A stretch of 49,216 bases of DNA from an uncultured Rhodospirillales bacterium (lineage in GTDB: Bacteria > Pseudomonadota > Alphaproteobacteria > Acetobacterales > Acetobacteraceae), in the NCBI GenBank assembly GCA_903924855.1, contig CAIYCW010000086.1, positions 1-49,216 of the forward strand, in the 5' to 3' direction. The position numbers and the translations under genes were made by a program. Below, piece by piece: positions 16,384-24,918 of this stretch. Each line of letters begins with the position of its first letter. Positions within the stretch are counted from its first letter, which is position 1. The notes under the pieces are model-generated. The model was not told where the DNA came from and did no database searches. It saw only the letters and a program-made list of their open reading frames with translations.

Positions 16384-17625
16384 CTACCGCTTCACCCGCG
16401 CCAGCACGCCTGAGGCTTCCAGTGCGCTGATCTCCTCTGGCGTGAACCCGTGCGCCCCCAGCACATCATCCGTGTGCTCTGCAAAATGCGGCGGACGGCT
16501 CTGCGGACCGCCCGGCGTGCGCGACAGCTTGATCGGCGTGCCCAGCGTGCGCACGTCACCCACATCCACCACCATGTCGCGCGCCTTGGTGTGCTCCGCC
16601 CGCATCGCCTGATCCACCCCCATCACCGGCCCCGCCGGCAACCCCGCGCGCAGCATGGTCAGGGTCAGGCTCTGCCCGTCCTTGTCCGAGAACAGCCCTG
16701 CCAGTGTTTCGGTCAACGCCAGCCGGTTCTGCAGACGCAGCCCGTTGTTCACATAGCGCGGGTCCTGCGCCACCTCGGGCTGGCCCAGCACCTCCATCAG
16801 CTTGCGGAACTGACCGTCATTGCCGATGGCGATGAAGATGTCGCCGGTGGCTGTCGCAAACTTGTCGTAAGGGCAGATATTCGGGTGCGCATTGCCCGGC
16901 GGCATCGGGCGACGGCCATTGAGAAAGAAATTCGCCGCCTGCGGATGCAGCAGCGCCATGCCGCAATCATGCAGCGTCATGTCGAGATACTGCCCAAGCC
17001 CCGAGCGCTGCCGCTCATGCAGCGCCATCATGATGCCCAGCGCCGAATACAGCCCCGTCGCCAGATCCACCACCGGCGTGCCCAACCGCAACGGCCCGGT
17101 CTCGGCCGAGCCGTTGATGCTCATCAGCCCCGTCATCGCCTGTAGAATCGCGTCATAGCCCGGCAGCCCGCCCAGCGGCCCCTCAGCCCCGAAACCGGAC
17201 ACCCGGCAATGCACCAGGCCCGGAAACCGCGGTGCCAGATCGGTGTGATAGCCCAGCCCCCATTTCTCCATCGTGCCGGTCTTGAAGTTCTCCACCACCA
17301 CATCGGCATCCGCCAGCAGACGCAGCAGCACCTCACGCCCCTCGGGCCTGCCCAGATCCAGCGCCAGCGCCTTCTTGTTGCGGTTCACACCAAGAAAATA
17401 GCTGGCATCGCCATCAAGAAACGGCGGCCCCCAGCCGCGCGTCTCATCACCCTGCGGTGGTTCGATCTTGATCACCTCCGCCCCGTGATCAGACAGGATC
17501 ATCGTGCAATACGGCCCACCCAGCACGCGGGTCAGGTCGATCACCTTGAGCCCGGCCAGCGCGCCAAACGGGGCGCCGAACGGGGCAGGGGCCAGGCTGC
17601 TGCCAGGCGCTGAATCCTGTGTCAT
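16384..17625 (-). CDS. CaiB/BaiF (family III) CoA transferase
   Basis: 413 residues. Family signatures are GLKVIDLTRVLGGPYCTMILSD, DHGAEVIKIEPPQGDETRGWGPP, NRNKKALALDL, VVENFKTGTMEKWGLGY and the VVDLATGLYSALGIMMAL region bearing the catalytic Asp. The C-terminus has GLPAGPVMGVDQAM and KLSRTPGG, both typical. It moves CoA between carboxylic acids; the substrate cannot be told. ATG 17625 overlaps by one base (TGATG) the stop of the preceding CoA-transferase subunit gene, so translation is coupled; the longer upstream start is rejected. It is the last gene of a three-gene leftward operon. Confidence 0.93.
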   Translation of the reverse strand: MTQDSAPGSSLAPAPFGAPFGALAGLKVIDLTRVLGGPYCTMILSDHGAEVIKIEPPQGDETRGWGPPFLDGDASYFLGVNRNKKALALDLGRPEGREVLLRLLADADVVVENFKTGTMEKWGLGYHTDLAPRFPGLVHCRVSGFGAEGPLGGLPGYDAILQAMTGLMSINGSAETGPLRLGTPVVDLATGLYSALGIMMALHERQRSGLGQYLDMTLHDCGMALLHPQAANFFLNGRRPMPPGNAHPNICPYDKFATATGDIFIAIGNDGQFRKLMEVLGQPEVAQDPRYVNNGLRLQNRLALTETLAGLFSDKDGQSLTLTMLRAGLPAGPVMGVDQAMRAEHTKARDMVVDVGDVRTLGTPIKLSRTPGGPQSRPPHFAEHTDDVLGAHGFTPEEISALEASGVLARVKR

Positions 17626-18392
17626 CACGCTTGGGTCTTCTCTCGCTCGGCGGGGGAGCGGCCCCACACTCGTTGGCAGAAATCGGGATAGGTCGTCAGC
17701 ATCTCGTCACACACCGCCCCGCGCAGCAGTGCAAGCTCGGCCTCGGTCGGATCGGGTGTCACCGGCACAAAATCCGGTATCTCGAATGCAAAACCGGTGT
17801 TCTCAACAATGCTCTGGGTGGTTTCACCCGGATGCACGCTGGCCAGATGGAATCGGTCACCATCGAAGCGGAAGATGCAGCGCCCGGTCACCAGCGCCTG
17901 CGCCGACCCGCGCCGCACCACCTCCGGCCGCGACCGCCCAGGCGCCGAGATATGCGCCACCCTGTCCACCAGCACCCGGCGGGAATGCTCCTCGCGGAAC
18001 AGGATCGTCCGCGGTGTCACCAGATACATGAAGGCCGAGCCGAAACTGCCGGGAAACCGCACCTCGGTGCCAGGCCAGGCGCCGGTGCCCACCATGTTGA
18101 TATTGGCCTCGCCATCGATCTCGCCGCCGCCCAGGAAGAACAGATCAATCCGCCCCTGTCCGGCCAGATCAAACAATTCCCGCCCGCCCTCGCTGAACGG
18201 GCCACCGGTCTGGCGCTGCAGCAGCGAGATGCGGATCGGAACGCCCGATTTCTTCAGCAGCCAACACGCCGCCGCCGGCACCGGAGACGCCATGCCGACC
18301 GCCACATGCAGCCGCCCTGTGGGCTGCTTCTCCATGATCAGCCGTGCTACGCTTGCGATCAGCCGCTCCTGCGGGGCAATCGCGCTGCTCAT
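17625..18392 (-). CDS. Family I-like CoA-transferase beta subunit (IpdB-like)
   Basis: 255 residues. GKxDLxFLGGGEIDxxxNIN-type signature is visible as GRIDLFFLGGGEIDGEANIN, followed by FPGSFGSAFMYL and PRTILFREEHSRRVLVDRV, as in glutaconate CoA-transferase subunit B and IpdB. Where active transferases have a catalytic Glu (vfEsG-like), this protein reads SLLQRQTGG, apparently without Glu. IpdAB enzymes of steroid-ring degradation also lack that Glu and act as ring-cleaving hydrolases on CoA thioesters. That parallel is suggestive only. It overlaps the alpha subunit by 4 bases. Confidence 0.85.
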   Translation of the reverse strand: MSSAIAPQERLIASVARLIMEKQPTGRLHVAVGMASPVPAAACWLLKKSGVPIRISLLQRQTGGPFSEGGRELFDLAGQGRIDLFFLGGGEIDGEANINMVGTGAWPGTEVRFPGSFGSAFMYLVTPRTILFREEHSRRVLVDRVAHISAPGRSRPEVVRRGSAQALVTGRCIFRFDGDRFHLASVHPGETTQSIVENTGFAFEIPDFVPVTPDPTEAELALLRGAVCDEMLTTYPDFCQRVWGRSPAEREKTQA

Positions 18393-19213
18393 GCCGCATC
18401 CTGCGCGCTGGCGTTCAACACATGCCGTGCCAGATAGGCCGCAAACCCCGCCTCGGTGCGGGCCTCCCGCGCATAGGCCATGATATGCGCACGGTCTGCC
18501 GGGTATTCATCCAGCACGCCCCCTGGCCAGGCTCCTCGCCGCGCCACCGCAACCGCCTCGACATAGACGCCCGAGATCACCCCAGGCGCCATGCGCTCAT
18601 CCGCCAGCAGATTACCCGACACCATCCGCTCCACCGTCACCAGACTGAACCGGCTGGCATGGGCCATCGTCGCCAGCTCCCGCCGGCGCCCCACCCACAC
18701 ATTGCCCTCCTCGTCGGCGCAGACGGCATGAAACGCCGCAATGTCCGGCTGCAGCGCCGGCAGCACCAGGATCGGATCATCATCAACGGTGAACGGGTTG
18801 GCCATCACGTGCCAATCCGGCCGATGCGCCAGCACATCGCTGCCCAGCACACCGCGCAGCGGCATGAACGGCACACCCTTCTCAGCAGCCTGCAACGCGG
18901 TGTGGATGGCAGGGCAGGTGGCGTCGATCACCCGCAGCGTGCCGGCCTTGACGGCTGCGGCAAAACGCGGCGCCGTACCAGCCTCGCCCAGTGACGCGGC
19001 GGACGTCTCAACACTGGCCACACACCCAGCCCCGACCAGTAGGTCCACCCCAAGTCCAGCGGTTGGAACCCCAACCAGTCGGAGCTGCCGCACGTTGCGC
19101 CGGATCAGCGCACGCACCAGGGCTGAAGGTGTCAGCGAATCATCTGGCGGCAACGCCAGCAGCGCCCCATCCGGCACCAAGGCGGCAAGCGCATCCAGCG
19201 CCAAGACAGTCAT
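18389..19213 (-). CDS. Family I-like CoA-transferase alpha subunit (IpdA-like)
   Basis: 274 residues. It starts at ATG 19213 with GGGAGGA about 5 bases upstream; a longer reading to 19390 has no such site. CoA-transferase subunit A features: LVPDGALLALPPDDSLTPSA, ALIRRNVRQLRLVGVP, DLLVGAGCV, GVPFMPLRGVLGSD and AVCADEEGNVWVGR (the AQxADxxGN-like element). It pairs with the beta subunit encoded next (ATGA overlap). The complex probably acts on a CoA thioester or free acid in a degradation pathway. The first glycine-rich GGF-like loop of the family is replaced by LPPDD, a deviation from classical transferases. Confidence 0.85.
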   Translation of the reverse strand: MTVLALDALAALVPDGALLALPPDDSLTPSALVRALIRRNVRQLRLVGVPTAGLGVDLLVGAGCVASVETSAASLGEAGTAPRFAAAVKAGTLRVIDATCPAIHTALQAAEKGVPFMPLRGVLGSDVLAHRPDWHVMANPFTVDDDPILVLPALQPDIAAFHAVCADEEGNVWVGRRRELATMAHASRFSLVTVERMVSGNLLADERMAPGVISGVYVEAVAVARRGAWPGGVLDEYPADRAHIMAYAREARTEAGFAAYLARHVLNASAQDAA

Positions 19214-19271
19214 GTGGTCATCCTCCCGAGATCGCCAGCCTGCCGGGCGATCTCGGGCGGTGCAAGCCCTG

Positions 19272-19982
19272 TCAGCCCAGCGCCTCGGCCAGTGCTGCGG
19301 CACTGCGGCCATTGGCGATCCAGGCCGACCTGGTGTCCCAATGCGTGCCGCCAGCGCGGGCGAACGCATGGTCGGCGTTGGGATACACATAGGTGTCGAT
19401 CAACGCATGGCCCTTCACCGCCTCGATCAGCTTCGCCCGGGCCTCGGCCGGGAAGAAATTGTCCCGATCGGCCACATGAACCACCAGACGATGCGAGATC
19501 TGCCCCAACTCCGGGATCAGCCCGTCCAGGCCCACGCCATAATAGGAGATGTTGAGATCAGCATCCGACCGGGTCGCCATCATGAACGCCAGCCGCCCGC
19601 CCAGGCAGTAGCCCATCGTGGCCGCCTTGCCATTGGTGCCCGGCAGCGTTCGCGCCACGGCCAGTGTCGCCTTCAGATCGGCCACACCCTTGTCCTGGTC
19701 GAAGCCGTTTAGCAGCGCAAACGCCTTGTCCCACTCCGCCTGGCTCTTGTCGGACAGGTTCACCCCCGGCTCCTGGCGCCAGAACAGATCGGGCGCCAGC
19801 ACATGGTAGCCAAGTGCCGCCACCTGATCGGCGATTTCGCGCAGCGAATCACTGACGCCGAAAATCTCCTGGATCAGCACCACAGCGCCCACCGCACCGC
19901 CGGCATGGTTGCCGGAAGGGGCCGCGTGATAGGCGGCAAAGCTGCCGCTGCCGTCGGTTGCCTTGATCTCAATCGTGCTCAT
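19272..19982 (-). CDS. Dienelactone hydrolase family protein
   Basis: 236 residues with an alpha/beta-hydrolase fold. The nucleophile elbow is GYCLGG (C126), the catalytic His is in NADHAFAR, the acid is in VADRDNFFP, and the E39 of IQEIFGVSDSLREIAD is the Glu that activates the Cys in dienelactone hydrolases. LAPDLFWRQEPGVNLS is also typical. The family hydrolyses dienelactones or other small esters/thioesters. It lies 58 bases upstream of the CoA-transferase operon on the same strand, suggesting shared catabolic use. N-terminus MSTIEIKATDGSGSF starts directly in the fold. Confidence 0.92.
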   Translation of the reverse strand: MSTIEIKATDGSGSFAAYHAAPSGNHAGGAVGAVVLIQEIFGVSDSLREIADQVAALGYHVLAPDLFWRQEPGVNLSDKSQAEWDKAFALLNGFDQDKGVADLKATLAVARTLPGTNGKAATMGYCLGGRLAFMMATRSDADLNISYYGVGLDGLIPELGQISHRLVVHVADRDNFFPAEARAKLIEAVKGHALIDTYVYPNADHAFARAGGTHWDTRSAWIANGRSAAALAEALG

Positions 19983-20096
19983 GACATGTCCTTGCGTTGA
20001 AGGCGCACCCCATTCGGGGGCTTTCGCCCATATGGACCGATCTGTCTGTCCGCAAACCCCCTGTGCGATGACAGTTTCGCCAAAGGCCAGGCGGCG

Positions 20097-20993
20097 TTAC
20101 GGCCAGCGCACCTCGGGCGGCATCGACATCAGGATCGCCTCGACATTGCCGCCGGTCTTCAGGCCGAAAATCGTGCCCCGGTCATGAAGCAGGTTGAACT
20201 CCACATACCGCCCGCGCCGCATCAACTGATGCTCACGCTCCTCCGCCGTCCAGGGCTCAGCCATGCGCTTGCGGACAATCGGCGGATAACCGGCCAGGAA
20301 CGCCTCGCCCACATCACGGGTGAAGGCGAAATCCGCCTGCACATCCTCGGTGTCCAGATGGTCATAGAAGATCCCGCCCAGGCCACGCGGCTCGTTGCGA
20401 TGCGGCAGGAAGAAGTAGCGGTCGCACCACGCCTTGAATTTCGGATAATAGTCCGGATCGTGCCGATCGCACGCCGCCTTGAAACTGGCATGAAAATCCG
20501 CCGCATCGGCGATCGATTCCGCCGCCTGATGCTTCATCGGCGTCAGATCACCACCGCCGCCGAACCAGCCTTTGGTGGTCACCAGCATGCGCGTGTTGAA
20601 ATGCACCGCCGGCACACGGGGGCTCGCCATATGCGCCACCAATGAGATCCCGGTGGCAAAGAAGCGCGGATCCTCCGCCGCCCCCGGGATCTGTGCGCGA
20701 AAATCCTCGGAAAACTCACCCCAGACGGTGGAGACATTCACCCCCACCTTCTCGAACACCCGCCCGTGCATAACCCCCATCACGCCACCACCACCCTCCG
20801 GGCGATCCCAGGCGGTGCGGACGAAACGCCCGGCCGGCTTCGATGCATAAATATCGAGTCCGTCCGCCTCATCCTCGATCGCCTCGAACGTCGCACAGAT
20901 GCGGTCGCGCAAACTCTCGAACCACGCGCGCGCCTCCTGCTGCAATGCGGCATGTGGCGGTGTTTTTTCCCCGATCATGGAGGATTGCGGCAT
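20097..20993 (-). CDS. hemF: Coproporphyrinogen III oxidase, aerobic
   Basis: About 298 residues, the usual HemF length. Signatures: [35 protein letters not shown], the conserved [42 protein letters not shown], and the C-terminal [20 protein letters not shown]. It converts coproporphyrinogen III to protoporphyrinogen IX with oxygen, in the cytoplasm. The start may be 20993 or 21029 (12 residues longer); neither has a strong ribosome site. Divergence from petABC puts heme synthesis next to heme-protein genes, with a palindrome between them. Confidence 0.95.
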   Translation of the reverse strand: MPQSSMIGEKTPPHAALQQEARAWFESLRDRICATFEAIEDEADGLDIYASKPAGRFVRTAWDRPEGGGGVMGVMHGRVFEKVGVNVSTVWGEFSEDFRAQIPGAAEDPRFFATGISLVAHMASPRVPAVHFNTRMLVTTKGWFGGGGDLTPMKHQAAESIADAADFHASFKAACDRHDPDYYPKFKAWCDRYFFLPHRNEPRGLGGIFYDHLDTEDVQADFAFTRDVGEAFLAGYPPIVRKRMAEPWTAEEREHQLMRRGRYVEFNLLHDRGTIFGLKTGGNVEAILMSMPPEVRWP

Positions 20994-21192
20994 TGTCGTT
21001 TCATCCCAATTGGCTGCAAGAGAGATCATAACCCGATCTTCGCCCCATGTTGCAGGGGCGAAGTGGGGGCTATAGAAGATCGCCACCGAACTTTCCCATT
21101 GCCCCGGCAGGCTTGCCGGCGCATTCCGTGCCCGACGCGTTGCGGCGCTTTGCCAGCCCGCAACATCCAATTGCCAGTGGCTTCAAACGCTT

Positions 21193-21212
21193 CACATCGG
21201 TGCACCGATGTG
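21193..21212. promoter_or_regulatory. Perfect 20-nt palindrome upstream of petA
   Basis: The half-site CACATCGGTG is followed immediately by its exact reverse complement, with no spacer. It ends 24 bases before the petA ATG and lies in the 5' leader or promoter shared with divergent hemF. A dimeric repressor operator or an mRNA hairpin near the ribosome site (AGAAGGACG) would both fit. No transcription factor is identified. Confidence 0.5.
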
Positions 21213-21236
21213 GGCACAGATAGAAGGACGTTGTCG

Positions 21237-21797
21237 ATGTCTGCAACCGCCCATGTCCAAGGTGACGGGCACGCGCCGGACCATTCCAAGCGCGATTTCC
21301 TGAAGCTGGTCGCAGCCTCTGGCGCCGCCATCGGCGTGGGGTCATTGGCCTGGCCGCTGATCGACAGCATGAACCCGTCGGGAGACGTGTTGGCGCTGTC
21401 TTCGGTGGAATTCGATCTGGCCCCGGTCCCGCTGGGTCAGGCGGTGACTGTCGTCTGGCGCGGCAAACCGGTTTTCGTGCGTCACCGCACCCCGGACGAG
21501 ATCAAGACCGCCGAGGCCGTGAAACTCTCCGAGCTGGGCGATCCGCAGCTGGATTCAGACCGCGTCAAGGCCGGCCACGAGCAATGGCTTGTGGTGGTCG
21601 GTATCTGCACCCATCTCGGCTGCGTGCCGCTCGGCAACAAATCCACTGACCCGCGCGGCGATTTCGGCGGCTGGTTCTGCCCCTGCCACGGCAGCCAGTA
21701 CGACGTCTCCGGCCGCATGCGCCATGGCCCGGCCCCGGCAAACCTCGCCGTGCCGCCTTACGCGTTCATGTCGGACACCCGCATCAAGATCGGCTGA
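21237..21797 (+). CDS. petA: Ubiquinol-cytochrome c reductase iron-sulfur (Rieske) subunit
   Basis: 186 residues. The N-terminal [20 protein letters not shown] is a Tat-like signal anchor (one Arg replaced by Lys). The Rieske cluster ligands are in [10 protein letters not shown] and [10 protein letters not shown], each giving Cys and His to the [2Fe-2S] center. It takes electrons from ubiquinol in complex III and passes them to cytochrome c1. AGAAGGACG precedes ATG 21237. First gene of the petABC operon; the next start is 37 bases downstream of its stop. Confidence 0.97.
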   Translation: MSATAHVQGDGHAPDHSKRDFLKLVAASGAAIGVGSLAWPLIDSMNPSGDVLALSSVEFDLAPVPLGQAVTVVWRGKPVFVRHRTPDEIKTAEAVKLSELGDPQLDSDRVKAGHEQWLVVVGICTHLGCVPLGNKSTDPRGDFGGWFCPCHGSQYDVSGRMRHGPAPANLAVPPYAFMSDTRIKIG

Positions 21798-21834
21798 TTG
21801 TCTCAACACAGACCAGCATTTTCGGAGCAAAGCC

Positions 21835-23109
21835 ATGGTTGGCCTGCATAAGAGTGAGTTCAAGAACCCGGTGATCAACTGGGTGGACACGCGCCTGCCG
21901 CTGTTCACCATGATGACCAAGGAATATGGCGTTTTTCCGACGCCGAAGAACTTCAACTATTTCTGGAACTTCGGCGCGTTGGCCATGATCAACCTGATGA
22001 TCATGATCGTCACCGGCATCTTCCTGGCGATGAACTACAACGCCAGCACCGCCGGCGCCTTCGACAGCGTCGAGCGCATCGTGCGTGACGTCAACTATGG
22101 CTGGCTGCTGCGTTACGTGCACGCCAACGGCGCATCGATGTTCTTCATCGTCGTCTACATCCACATGTTCCGCGGTCTCTATTACGGCTCCTACAAGAAG
22201 CCCCGCGAACTGCTGTGGATGATCGGCGTGGTCATCCTGCTGCTGATGATGGCAACCGCCTTCATGGGCTACGTGCTGCCCTGGGGCCAGATGTCCTACT
22301 GGGGCGCCACCGTCATCACCAACCTGTTCTCCGCCATCCCGGTGGTGGGCGACTATATCGTCACGCTGCTCTGGGGCGGCTTCTCGGTGGACAACCCCAC
22401 GCTGAACCGCTTCTTCAGCCTGCACTACCTGATGCCGTTCGTGATCACCGGCGTGGTCTTCCTGCATGTGGTTGCGCTGCACATCACGGGCTCGAACAAC
22501 CCGCTCGGCATTGAGCCGAAATCCTCGCAGGACACGCTGCCGTTCCATCCGTACTACACCATCAAGGACTCGGTGGGCATGTGCGTCTACCTGATGGTGT
22601 TCGCGGCCCTGGTGTTCTTCGCGCCCGACTATCTCGGCCATGCCGACAACTATACGCCAGCCAACCCGCTGGTGACGCCCGCGCATATCGTGCCGGAATG
22701 GTACTTCCTGCCGTTCTACGCCATTCTTCGCTCGGTGCCGTCCAAGCTCGGCGGCGTGATCATGATGTTCGGCTCGATCGCCATCCTGTTCGTGCTCCCC
22801 TGGCTTGACACCTCGCCGGTGCGCTCGGCGAAGTTCCGCCCGATCTACCGCCAGCTGTTGTATGTCTTCGTGGTGGTGTGCATCACCCTCGGCGTTGCTG
22901 GTGGAAAGCCGCCGGAAGGCATCTGGGTGGTGATCGGCCGCGTCTGCACCGCCTATTACTTCCTGCACTTCCTGGTGATCCTGCCGCTGCTTGGCAAGCT
23001 CGAGAAGCCGCTGCCGCTGCCGGAAAGCATCGCCAACCCTGTTCTGACCCCGATCGGTGGTGGCCCGCTCCCGGGTGGCGCCATGGCCAAGCCGATGGAG
23101 AAAATGTGA
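21835..23109 (+). CDS. petB: Ubiquinol-cytochrome c reductase cytochrome b
   Basis: 424 residues with eight membrane helices. Signatures: [40 protein letters not shown] (heme ligand His residues), [18 protein letters not shown] (Qo-site region), [23 protein letters not shown] (the second pair of His ligands) and the [14 protein letters not shown] motif, which has the PEWY ubiquinol site. The core subunit of complex III. GGAGC lies before the start. Its stop overlaps the cytochrome c1 start (TGATG). Confidence 0.98.
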   Translation: MVGLHKSEFKNPVINWVDTRLPLFTMMTKEYGVFPTPKNFNYFWNFGALAMINLMIMIVTGIFLAMNYNASTAGAFDSVERIVRDVNYGWLLRYVHANGASMFFIVVYIHMFRGLYYGSYKKPRELLWMIGVVILLLMMATAFMGYVLPWGQMSYWGATVITNLFSAIPVVGDYIVTLLWGGFSVDNPTLNRFFSLHYLMPFVITGVVFLHVVALHITGSNNPLGIEPKSSQDTLPFHPYYTIKDSVGMCVYLMVFAALVFFAPDYLGHADNYTPANPLVTPAHIVPEWYFLPFYAILRSVPSKLGGVIMMFGSIAILFVLPWLDTSPVRSAKFRPIYRQLLYVFVVVCITLGVAGGKPPEGIWVVIGRVCTAYYFLHFLVILPLLGKLEKPLPLPESIANPVLTPIGGGPLPGGAMAKPMEKM

Positions 23110-23879
23110 TGTCCCTGAACCGCTTCACCCTGTTCGGCACCCTGCTCGGCGCCGCCATCGGCCTCGGCTCGGTCACCCCGGTGCTGGCTGCGGAAGTTGA
23201 GCTTCCGCACCAGAACTGGAGCTTCGAAGGCCCGTTCGGCACCTATGACAAGGCATCCGCCCAGCGCGGCTTCCTGGTCTATCAGCAGGTCTGCTCGAAC
23301 TGCCATTCGATGAAGCAGGCCTATTACCGCAACCTCGCGGGCATCGGCCTGTCTGACGAGCAGATCAAGGCCATCGCCGCCCAGGTGGATGTGCCGACGA
23401 TCGGTGACGACGGCCAGCCCACCACCCGCAAGGGCCTGCCGTCCGATCACTTCAAGGCGCCCTATCCGAACGAGAAGGCCGCCCGCGCCGCGCAGGGTGG
23501 CGCGCTGCCGCCCGACCAGTCGGTGCTGATCAAGGCCCGCGAAGGCGGTCCGGATTACATCTACGCGCTGCTCACCGGCTACTCCGAGCCGCCGGCCGGC
23601 GTGAAGATGGGCGAGGGCATGAACTACAATAAAGTCATGGCCGGCAACCAGATCGCCATGGCCGCCCCGCTCTCGGACGGCCGCGTCGAATACACCGACG
23701 GCACCAAGCCGACGCTGGAGCAGGAAGCCCGGGACGTCACCACCTTCCTGGCCTACATCGCCAACCCGGAAATGGAGCAGCGCAAGCGCCTCGGCGTGCG
23801 CGTCATGCTGTTCCTGGCGGCGCTGACCTGCGTCACCTACGCCGTGAAGCGACAGATCTGGTCTGACGTGCATCACTGA
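23109..23879 (+). CDS. petC: Cytochrome c1
   Basis: 256 residues. A Sec signal peptide ends near VLAAEVELP. The single heme c site is CSNCH (VYQQVCSNCHSMKQ), the axial Met is probably in AGNQIAMAAPL, and the C-terminal helix VMLFLAALTCVTYAVKRQIW anchors it in the membrane. NRANPEM-like YIANPEMEQRKRLGVR is typical. It accepts electrons from the Rieske protein and reduces soluble or membrane cytochrome c. Last gene of petABC; a strong terminator follows within 45 bases. Confidence 0.97.
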   Translation: MSLNRFTLFGTLLGAAIGLGSVTPVLAAEVELPHQNWSFEGPFGTYDKASAQRGFLVYQQVCSNCHSMKQAYYRNLAGIGLSDEQIKAIAAQVDVPTIGDDGQPTTRKGLPSDHFKAPYPNEKAARAAQGGALPPDQSVLIKAREGGPDYIYALLTGYSEPPAGVKMGEGMNYNKVMAGNQIAMAAPLSDGRVEYTDGTKPTLEQEARDVTTFLAYIANPEMEQRKRLGVRVMLFLAALTCVTYAVKRQIWSDVHH

Positions 23880-23918
23880 CCGCTGAAGACGGGTCCACGA
23901 CCCGCCTGAACTTGACGA

Positions 23919-23951
23919 AAACGCCCCGCCCCGTCACAGGGCGGGGCGTTT
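23919..23951 (+). terminator. Intrinsic-type terminator after petABC
   Basis: A 13-bp perfect stem: AAACGCCCCGCCC, loop CGTCACA, then GGGCGGGGCGTTT. It is flanked by As before and three Ts after. The only strong terminator-like structure in this interval, separating petABC from mtnP. Confidence 0.8.
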
Positions 23952-23975
23952 GCGTGTTGCCCAGGAGATTTCACA

Positions 23976-24866
23976 ATGACCGAGACCAACATTCAGCCGG
24001 TGATCGGCATCATCGGCGGCTCCGGCCTCTATGATATCGACGGGCTGGAGAACAAAGCCTGGCGCAAGGTCGAAACCCCCTGGGGCGACCCGTCGGACGA
24101 GCTGCTCGAAGGCACACTCGGCGGCGTGCGCTGCGTGTTCCTGCCGCGCCATGGTCGCGGGCATCCCCTGCCGCCCAGCGCCCTGAACTACCGCGCCAAC
24201 ATCGATGCGATGAAGCGCCTGGGCGTGACGGACATCCTGTCGCTCTCCGCCGTCGGCTCACTGCGCGAAGACCTGCCACCGGGCCATTTCGTCATCGTCG
24301 ATCAGTTCATCGACCGCAGCTTCGCGCGCGAGAAAAGCTTCTTCGGCCCGGGCTGCGTGGCCCATGTCTCGGTCGCCCACCCGGTCTGCCCGCGCCTGGG
24401 AGACGCGCTCGAGGCCGCCTCCCACCAGATCGGCCTGCCCGTTACCCGTGGCGGCACCTATCTGGTGATGGAAGGCCCGCAATTCTCCACCAAGGCGGAA
24501 AGTGAGCTCTACCGCGCCTGGGGCTGCTCGGTGATCGGCATGACCAACATGCCCGAGGCCAAACTCGCCCGTGAGGCCGAGATCTGCTACGCCACCATGG
24601 CGATGGTGACCGATTATGATTGCTGGCACCCGGACCACGACCACGTCACCGTCGAACAGGTCGTCAAGGTGTTGCTCGGCAATGCCGACCGCGCCCGCAA
24701 CCTGGTCAAGGCCACCGTGCCGATGATCGGCAGCCCCCGCGGCCCATGCCCCGCCGGCTGCGACCGGGCACTCGACCATGCGCTGATCACCCATCCCAAC
24801 CATCGCGACCCGGCCATGCTGGCCCGGCTCGATGCGGTGGCGGCACGGGTGCTGAGCCGCAGCTGA
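23976..24866 (+). CDS. mtnP: S-methyl-5'-thioadenosine phosphorylase
   Basis: 296 residues. It has GIIGGSGLYDIDGLE, FLPRHGRGHPLPPSALNYRANI, LSLSAVGSLREDLPPG, VIVDQFIDRS, the substrate-binding EGPQFSTKAESELYR, and VIGMTNMPEAKLAREAE, all diagnostic of MtnP/PNP class 2. VTDYDCWHP is also typical. It phosphorolyses methylthioadenosine to adenine and methylthioribose-1-phosphate; adenine could be recycled by Apt. CAGGAGAT precedes ATG 23976. Confidence 0.97.
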   Translation: MTETNIQPVIGIIGGSGLYDIDGLENKAWRKVETPWGDPSDELLEGTLGGVRCVFLPRHGRGHPLPPSALNYRANIDAMKRLGVTDILSLSAVGSLREDLPPGHFVIVDQFIDRSFAREKSFFGPGCVAHVSVAHPVCPRLGDALEAASHQIGLPVTRGGTYLVMEGPQFSTKAESELYRAWGCSVIGMTNMPEAKLAREAEICYATMAMVTDYDCWHPDHDHVTVEQVVKVLLGNADRARNLVKATVPMIGSPRGPCPAGCDRALDHALITHPNHRDPAMLARLDAVAARVLSRS

Positions 24867-24918
24867 TCGGCAGTTTCCCGGGGTTGCGGGCGCTGGTCAA
24901 AACACTGATTCTGGCATC

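Noticed and set aside
21784..22968. A minus-strand open frame of nearly 400 codons
   Set aside because: Antisense to petB; its His/Asp/Val-rich composition is the mirror of a membrane protein's codons.
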